DNA of 64,000 bases from Lytechinus variegatus. Its lineage: Eukaryota > Echinodermata > Echinoidea > Temnopleuroida > Toxopneustidae. This document shows, one piece after another, positions 59,401-64,000 of the stretch. The translations under genes were made by a program, and so were the position numbers. The notes below the pieces were generated by a model. It ran no database searches. It had not been told where the DNA came from and saw nothing but the letters and a program-made list of their open reading frames with translations. The stretch spans positions 21,900,464 to 21,964,463 of the forward strand of contig NC_054746.1 in the NCBI RefSeq assembly GCF_018143015.1, in the 5' to 3' direction. Within the stretch, counting starts at the first letter, position 1. The number at the start of each line of letters is the position of its first letter.

Positions 59401-62400
59401 CACTTGCTTGAGGTAAAACAGTGAATAGGATATTATCGAGTACAATGCAAATATTAAGGTTAAAGGGGAAATTCACCCATACAAAAAGTCTATTGTAAAA
59501 ATAGCAGAAAAATTAGATAAATAATATTGCCGAAGGTTTTAAGAAAATCCATCAAAGAATAAAGAAGTTATTAGAATTCTTAATTATTTGATTTGTGACC
59601 TCATATGCGAGCAGCTTTCCTTCATATCGTATGGTAAAAAAATCAATGAAATATCATTTTCTCAGTAAATTCAAAATGATTTTTTACTGTACCTTCAGCA
59701 ACAAGTTAACAAATCATTTCACACCCGTTTCTTAAAAGAAACCAAATGTAACTCATCACGAACCATTACAAAATTTAAATTTATGCATTTCATTTCACAT
59801 AACATATGGGGGCTGCTCGTTTATGATATCACGAATCCAAAAGTTGACATTCTAATAACTTTTTCAATCTTAAATGGATTTTCCTCAAACCTTCACCCCG
59901 GGCCTTTACCAATATTTTTTTAAATATTTGATTGCTATTTTTATAACAAACTTTTCTTCAGGGTGAACGAAACGATTGATCTCAAAATCTGCAGGCGGAG
60001 CAACCGAAAATGGAATAGCAATTTTAATCTCTTCCTCTTCTCACCTATCTAATGCAATTTCTGTCAACAAGGGAGGGAGCCAGTTTGGTCCACATTCACA
60101 ATGGGCATCAAGGAATGTCAGGACCTGTCCCATCGCTCTCCTAGCCCCAATAGTCCGGGACCTGATCAGACCTTCTCGTTTCTTGTTCCGGACAATCCGG
60201 ACCTTTCCAGAGAAGCTCGGGTCGCGAATATATTCCTCTAATTTCCCTTTGAGGTGGACTGAAATATAAGTGAAAGATGAGCGTGTGGCACTGGTGAATT
60301 AAACATCCATCTACATGAAACAAACATTTTTTTTAATTTCAATCATTGGCGTATCATGTAGAGAAGCCCCCAACCCCCTTCCGTTTCTTTCGTATAAAAA
60401 TAGAGACAGAAAAATATCAATATAAATTACCTTGTGACAATTTCACCATATTTTTTTTAATATAGAAGAGTGATAACAGAATTTAGTCAAACATATAGTG
60501 TAAGAACATATTGATATACATGCAGGTACCAACTATTATGAGCTTATGTGTTATATCTTTAATCTCATCTTCTGTTTTCATTAACACTCTTCCGTGTTCC
60601 TGTAATAAAAATAAATCCAGGGCAATGTAAAATAGCGATCTGATCATATATTATATAGCTCGAAATCCTTTTTGACACAAAACGTTGTCACATTTATAAC
60701 AAAACAGTTTTTAGCATTATTACTGAGCAATCTATTTTCTACTATAACCATGATAACTGTGTCACACTTAAGGCTAACATTGACAGAGCTGGCGATTTTG
60801 TTTGTGTTTTCGTAGTCATGCTATCATTTTTCTAACCTTCTCTGACAACCTATACCCGTTTAAATCAGTTATTATGACCGTCAAATCTGCAACATTTTGA
60901 TCTTGAGTATTGCATAATCTAGTGGTACCTTTTTCGCTGTAATCATCAACCAGGAGTACCTCTGCCAACAGTTCATCAGGGGTAGTATTAAAGATGCTAT
61001 GAATGGTTCTAACCAAAGTTGACCAGCCTTCGTTATGAAAGACAATTACCACACTTGTATTGGGCAAGTTTGTCGGATAATGCCAGTGCTTACATCTGCA
61101 TGGAAAAGGTATACATAAACAATGAAAAAGGTAACGTTAGTATACAGAAATGGATGTTACGCAATGATCAGGCTGAAATTACTCGGGAACTCCCCTTCCG
61201 AGGGTCCACCATAATTGTTGGATAATAATTTGATAAGTGTTCCATGTTAATAGAAAGGAAGAAAGCAAGGTCATTTCTTAATACCCTAATTGATCCCAAG
61301 GAAACAGGTACTTTCAATACACAACCTATAATGAAGGAGGAGTAACTTAATTCGACTTTCAACAGTATGTTCTACAGGATTTGCATATAGACAATTAACT
61401 GGAAAGACATCCTACCGCAACAACAAAGGCGTCATTACTTAACAAATGAAAAAAAATACCATTAAAACAATGTCAGAATGACTCTCTTTCAAATTTTAAA
61501 TGCTTATTTTCAATAAAAAATAATAAAGATTATATAAAAAAATTATATTCTCCTCTTTAGCTTATACACTTAAATATAAAGTGAAAACAAAGTCCGTCTG
61601 TGTAAAGGGGCATACAGTGTGCTAAAATTATTTTCCCCCTGTGTGAACGTATCCTAGACAAATGCTCACTCATTAGATTCATGCGATGTGATAAAATTCA
61701 AAGAATCATTCTCCCTCAAGACAAATTAATGAATTAATCAGTGTCAGGAGTTGGTGTTATATTGTCACATTTTATCGGCATGTCATTAAAGTCTGCATTC
61801 TTTATGAAATATGAACCTATTTGGAATGATGAAGCGTAAGTCACTAATGACATAATGCTCTCCGCGTTGAAGAGATTTTTGTAGTTTCGATGTCAGATCA
61901 TTATGTTAGGCATACAATACATGCATGTCATTAACTTGTATCTATTTAAAGCGATCATCCGGCTGGCATAATGAAATCTGCTAGCGTTCCGATAAACAAC
62001 TATCTTGATTTACAATCAATAATTCTCATGAAGATTGGTGTATACGAAACAAGATTAAAGATGTTTATTCAATGATCTCCAAAATATCGTGATAAAATCT
62101 GCTATGATGTGAGTCTAGAAATAGACATGGAGATTCGTATTTCATTCGAATTCATTTTTTTTTGTCGGGGGGCTGCATTATTTTCAAAGAAACACAAGGT
62201 GTGAGGTTGAATTATCCGATAGAGTGTTTAATAACCTCATCGAATACCTTCTTCTCAGTTACTTACTCTTTATCTCTGAGATCTGGTACGACTCGATCCA
62301 ATGATACCCGATCACTGACCACCATATTGAATCCATATTCTTCGAAAGCCTTATCATAAAGATGCTTTTCGTTATGATCAAGAAGCACCCCCAATCCATA

Positions 62401-62571
62401 CTCTCCTGGTCCGGTTCGATAGGGCTGGCGAGGGGGCTCAAAGTTCCCCGCAGTCTCCTTGAGTACCGGAGGATTAATGTTACGTGATCTTTGGATGGGC
62501 CCTGATTGGTCAGAAGTTCGGTGACGTGTTTGTTGGTTAGTATTGAGGCGACGATTATTACCCTGAATGTC
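53474..62571 (-). CDS. GALNT7: GALNT7, polypeptide N-acetylgalactosaminyltransferase 7 (5' end missing)
   Basis: Nine minus-strand exons: 62267-62571, 60929-61095, 60045-60258, 58063-58236, 57073-57190, 56397-56519, 55188-55406, 54371-54625, 53474-53611. All junctions have GT/AG borders and consistent phases (2, 1, 2, 2, 0, 0, 0, 0), giving 570 residues to the stop; the cytoplasmic tail, membrane anchor and part of the stem lie in an upstream exon outside the window. Stem end: [20 protein letters not shown] catalytic half: [39 protein letters not shown], then LDAHCE with the metal-binding Asp-X-His at about 208-210. Then [32 protein letters not shown], and CSRVGHVYR with the third metal-ligand His at about 344. 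[12 protein letters not shown] and the ricin-type lectin domain ([24 protein letters not shown]) follow. Closest to GALNT7 by [13 protein letters not shown] and KHWHY. Known role: Golgi enzyme that adds GalNAc to Ser/Thr, preferring already glycosylated peptides. Confidence 0.95.
55810..56010 (+). mobile_element. Possible degraded SINE in a GALNT7 intron
   Basis: Contains a B-box-like GAGTTCAAATCC followed by CATCATCCACTCAGGTGGAA, which resembles the body of the SINE at 42449. The head is poorly preserved and the boundaries are uncertain. Confidence 0.35.
58310..58545 (-). mobile_element. tRNA-derived SINE with intact pol III boxes, GALNT7 intron
   Basis: On the minus strand the head has a perfect A box TGGCCCAGTGG (58526-58536) and perfect B box GGTTCGAATCC (58476-58486). 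The body continues CAGCAACAAATTGATCCACA, AATGGTAACCTGGCAG and GCTGCTCTGCATACCAATAG. The anticodon-stem equivalent (CTGACTTTGAAGCAG) pairs poorly, and the SINE body follows directly, so it is not a tRNA gene. It is in sense orientation between exons 60045-60258 and 58063-58236. Confidence 0.8.
59462..59975. mobile_element. TTCACCCTGA-family MITE next to a GALNT7 exon
   Basis: Left AAAGGGGAAATTCACCCATAC-type end at 59462, right CTTCAGGGTGAACGAAACG end near 59975. Interior shared with the copies at 16896 and 48249 (TTGTAAAAATAGCAGAA, TATGCGAGCAGCTTTCC). Its right end is only about 70 bp from the donor of the exon 60045-60258. Confidence 0.75.
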
Positions 62572-63229
62572 CTAGGGAAGAATCCGAGCATATTGATCAA
62601 TTCAAAACATTATAGTTGTAATTTTTCTCACTAGTAATGATAATGCTTCAAGCGCGTGTAAAATAAACCAATGCTGTTATCAAATGTGTTTCCATATAAA
62701 CATTTTAAGAAAATTTAATTGCATATAAGGCAAAACAATTGTGTGTATCCCCTTGGTTGAAGTTACCATTAGTTCTCCTAAATTCAGAAAATGAAAATAT
62801 TCACTTAATTAAAGAGAATGCACAATCTATACGAAATTCATGGAAGCACTATTTTCGTCTATATTTTGTAATGGAAATTGTTACACTGAATCTCTTTACA
62901 AAACTGGTTGTAAATTACTTGTATTACGATGTTATTAATATTCTTTTCTAATATTACGATGTAGTATGTCGAAAAGTAGTTGGTGTCGCAAACTAACATA
63001 TGAATGCATTTCTAATGATCTCAATCATATTGTATGGAGAAATACCTCGACTTGCCATGATAGATTAAGGATGACTTTTATTGACCTGGACAGCTGCAAT
63101 ACCACAATTTTATGATAGAGCATAGAATTATGTTCCTAATCCACACTGGAAATTCAACTTCAATGTCCACCCAACTTTACATACTCTGTATGAGCATGGG
63201 CATAGGTCCATGGTATAATGGTAATGAGC

Positions 63230-63281
<52 letters not shown>

Positions 63282-64000
63282 ATGTATTTAGAGAGCTAAA
63301 CTTTTGTACACAGTGCATGAGTGAATTGCTCGAGCGCGCGAAGCTAGCGCGTGATGAGATGTTATTTTCCTATTTTAATTTGTACACTATTTGGAAGAAT
63401 ATGGTACAATGAATACGGTACTTTGACTTGAATATTTAATGATACTATAGTGCAAGTCAGTCTCTGTAAAATTATAAGGGTTGTGAAAGACCTATCGGAT
63501 GTTTTCATATCAAGTTTGGTGTTAAAAGATTTAAGACCGGAAGCCTTGACCTTGTATCAGGTCAATTACTGTTTTCCTTTATAACGTTAATGGCCCGTGG
63601 ACTTTGGCCAATGCCTTTACACATCGTATATGATATTGTAGGAAGCCTAAACACGATATCACCATGGAGCTAACTGTTAATAGCTCTATGATATCACGAT
63701 CAAGACTCACTATGGTATCATAATAATACCCAATAATTCAATGGCATTACACAATGTGTAGAAAATTGTAGTGCTACACTTCCGCATATATAATATAGTA
63801 TATCATCAAGATTTCAGGTTGAAAACAGTGGCCGCAATTTGAGAGTATGAGTAACGGAAATAGAAATAAAACAGGTGTAGAAGATATATAAATATAAGGC
63901 TATCAGGAAAGGGAGGGAACAAAAAAAAAATGAGGACAGAATTGGGGAGCAAAGAAATAAAGGAGAAGGGAAGTATGATATTGTCCTGGAAGTCATGACA
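62572..64000. other. GALNT7 intron with an AT microsatellite
   Basis: The acceptor of exon 62267-62571 lies at 62572-62573, so this is intron leading to an N-terminal exon outside the window. An (AT)n run of about 22 repeats spans 63233-63277. No membrane-anchor exon was found here. The purine-rich end (63830-64000) has no clear gene. Confidence 0.55.

Noticed and set aside
63814..63996. Hydrophobic minus-strand frame as the GALNT7 membrane anchor
   Set aside because: It lies on the expected strand and side, but does not resemble the GALNT7 N-terminus, has no suitable donor that I could see, and comes from purine-rich sequence.

Overview
This is a 64 kb piece of an animal nuclear genome. It is AT-rich, its genes are split by large GT-AG introns, and it is dense in short inverted-repeat transposons, tRNA-derived SINEs and CpG-containing repeats. 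The gene set and repeat style suggest an invertebrate deuterostome, most likely an echinoderm such as a sea urchin. That placement is inference; the sequence only shows that it is metazoan.

Four host genes can be rebuilt exon by exon, with splice sites and phases that agree. From left to right they are: APLF on the minus strand (six exons, 1862-8996, 3' end beyond the window), a DNA double-strand-break repair scaffold; COA6 on the minus strand (two exons, 16179-17942, complete), a mitochondrial cytochrome c oxidase assembly factor; NAA30 on the plus strand (four coding exons, 33077-43256, complete), the NatC catalytic subunit; and GALNT7 on the minus strand (nine exons, 53474-62571, N-terminal exon or exons beyond the window), a Golgi mucin-type O-glycosylation enzyme. 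They do not form a shared pathway, and nothing suggests co-regulation.

The rest is mostly mobile DNA. Four hAT-type non-autonomous elements still carry perfect 8-bp target duplications (8311-8582, 9974-11278, 13595-13823, 23852-24067). The 9974-11278 copy encloses a polypurine tract of about 760 bp. Three copies of a tandem-core element resembling HINE/pearl elements (2701-3125, 4569-5464, 46125-47067) contain units of about 160 bp. Seven of their units hold a perfect DR1 nuclear-receptor motif. There is a decayed Crypton-like tyrosine recombinase (27503-28935), a LINE remnant (21800-22935), two copies of an unclassified element with GTCCAAACTTCGCG ends, several MITE families, SINEs, a composite repeat island at 30476-31210, and a near-perfect 37-bp hairpin at 49949-50029.

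No rRNA gene, true tRNA gene or CRISPR array is visible. No clearly new multi-gene system was found. The most unusual items are the transposon-borne DR1 arrays, the Crypton copy with Phe at the catalytic Tyr position, the polypurine-loaded hAT element and the long hairpin.
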